DNA from: Coturnix japonica
Taxonomy: Eukaryota; Chordata; Aves; Galliformes; Phasianidae
Assembly (NCBI RefSeq): GCF_001577835.2
Contig: NC_029516.1
Location: 79,278,801-79,342,800, forward strand
Direction: 5' to 3'
Length of the DNA stretch: 64,000 nt
Made by a program: the position numbers and the translations under genes. The notes beneath the pieces are model-generated. The model searched no databases. It saw only the letters and a program-made list of their open reading frames with translations, and was not told where the DNA came from. This document shows positions 62,301-64,000 of this stretch, piece by piece (position 1 is the stretch's first letter; every line of letters starts with the position of its first letter).

Positions 62301-64000
62301 TCTAGAGTTTTGAGCTAAGTTCTGAAATTTCCATGTAATATCATTTCCCTACTTTTCTGAACTTCCTCTTAGAAAAACATCAAGGTATATTTTAAAGCCT
62401 TGTTAAAAAAGAACTGAGCACTTGAAAGTTAGAAAATTCCCAGCTAGCAGCACACACCCTTTGCAGAGCTGTATTACAGCACATGCCATTACAGACAACA
62501 GCAGCACAGATGCGGGTGCATGGAGTCGCTAAATGTCTAACTTTTCAATAGCCTGTGTTTGTATTGGATTTCACAGTCCTGGTCCAGGTAACCAAAGAGG
62601 GGATTCATAACCTATTGTGGATAGCAAATGGACAAAGAAAGAGTGTTAACACAAATGTGTCAGAAGTTCCTGTGTTCTCATGGATCAAGTGCATGCTTAT
62701 GACTTTGAAATCAGGAATGATATGAAATCAGGATTCATGGTTTGAGCTCAGGCATCTACGGTATCTCTGTATGTGGGAAGTGTGTTGTCCTTGTCTGAGC
62801 TGTGACAACACCTAATTCTCATTCAGGGTGCGAGGGATATCAGAATCAGCACAGCATGGACCACATCCCTGCCTCAGGCAGTTCAAATTTAGACTGCGTG
62901 TGCAAGGTAATTTGCTTACTTAGGGTGTGATCTGGCACGGAGACACTCCTCGCCTATTGATGTGGAGTCATGATCTAGCCAGCAAAGGAAGACTCATCAA
63001 GCCACAGAGAGATAAAGCAAGAGGGAGCACGACTGTTTTGCTTGATGATGAGGCAATTTCCTGGGGTGGACCAGGTGTGGGTTCTGGTACTTCCCAGATG
63101 CACTTAAGCATTTTTGCAACCCTCTCATCACTCACCAGAGAAACCTTCCATGGGATTTCCAAAGCCTGCCTGTGCATTGAATTCCCCTTGTTACTGTGAA
63201 TCGTTTATTTGAATCTCTCCTGAGCAACATGTTGCCTCCGGGTTATGACCGGTTGGCTGACAAAAATAGGTGCCAGGTGAGGTTCCTGCCAGGGCATGAC
63301 CGCCGGGCTGAAGAATACAGCACTTGTGCAAGGAAGCGGCTCATTTATTTCCATGACACGCTGTTCTTTTGTGTGCTGCATGCAGCAGGTCTTGGCAAGC
63401 AGCACTCATGCATGTTTCTGTTTTATGTGGAAAAGCTCCAAAGTTGATAAATTTCCTGTGTCAGATAAAGGACATCTCTGTTCTAGGCCAGGATGCTTTC
63501 TCTAGCATCCTGTTGCTATTCAGGCTGCAGTTCTATTGCTGCTGGAGTACGATGCTTGTTCCTTAGCAGATCCAGAGGCTTTAAAATTTGTTTATTCTAT
63601 GCTGGAGTGAAAGGAGAACCCTTTGAAATGTTACTGATTTTTACATATATATATTTCTTGCCTTAATGTCCTCTTTTGGACTCTTAACAGGACATTTCAA
63701 TTAGTGAAAAGGTATTTTATGGTATCAAACACTGCCTTGATGCAGGAAACATCCCACTTTACTGTGGTAGTTCTGCACACCTCAGAGGTTTAGACTGCAG
63801 ACCCTCTCAGATGGACAGAGCAGGAACTTGAACACGGGTGTCCCATGGCTGAGAGCTCACCAGATATATAAAACCCTTCCATTCATTGCCAAAAGTGCTC
63901 TGGCTATGCTGCCAGCTAGCCACACTGACACTAGCTGACGATGCCAGACATTTTGAAATGTGTTTCACAAAGTTATGCACCTATGGATAAGGAAAGTTCA
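59389..64000. other. Intergenic, unique, possible regulatory islands
   Basis: No recognisable exon. Sub-regions at about 60000-60300, 61000-61700 and 63190-63400 are unique, richer in CpG than their surroundings, and open on one or both strands. They resemble conserved noncoding elements, or less likely unrecognised exons. No repeats that I know. Confidence 0.45.

Overview
The window is vertebrate nuclear DNA. It is almost certainly from a bird, and probably a galliform (chicken-like) one. The evidence is many 5'-truncated CR1 LINE copies with the avian 3' tail (ATTCTATGAT-like repeats), the absence of mammalian SINEs, and one multi-exon gene in compact, AT-rich intronic DNA with a CpG-island promoter.

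The only protein-coding gene I can support is PLCXD2, a PI-PLC X-domain protein, on the + strand. It has a CpG-island promoter and first exon (about 5.87-6.27 kb), a 12.4-kb first intron crowded with CR1 copies, and coding exons at 18706-19166, 20244-20485 and 22713-22875. The four exons join in phase to a 315-residue product with both catalytic histidines. Downstream lies about 5.7 kb of CR1-free DNA with several poly(A) signals. The best 3' end is near 28.58 kb, so the gene may carry a long 3' UTR. Inside that stretch is a candidate alternative terminal exon (24896 onward). Its acceptor phase fits exon 3, which would give a second C-terminus.

Region by region: 1-5.8 kb is upstream flank with three CR1 fragments and a small CpG-rich patch. 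5.8-6.3 kb is the promoter and exon 1. 6.3-18.7 kb is intron 1, with six CR1 insertions including a nested pair and one copy that keeps an open ORF2 tail. 18.7-22.9 kb holds the remaining coding exons. 22.9-28.6 kb is the presumed 3' UTR and alternative-exon region. 28.6-64 kb has no recognisable coding exon. It holds scattered CR1 remnants, simple repeats, a perfect 30-bp AT palindrome and several unique islands that could be regulatory. In human, PLCXD2 is followed in the same orientation by PHLDB2. If that synteny holds, the right-hand 35 kb is the PLCXD2-PHLDB2 interval, but no PHLDB2 coding sequence is visible. I found no tRNA, rRNA, CRISPR array or recognisable retroviral element, and no sign of an undescribed multi-gene system.
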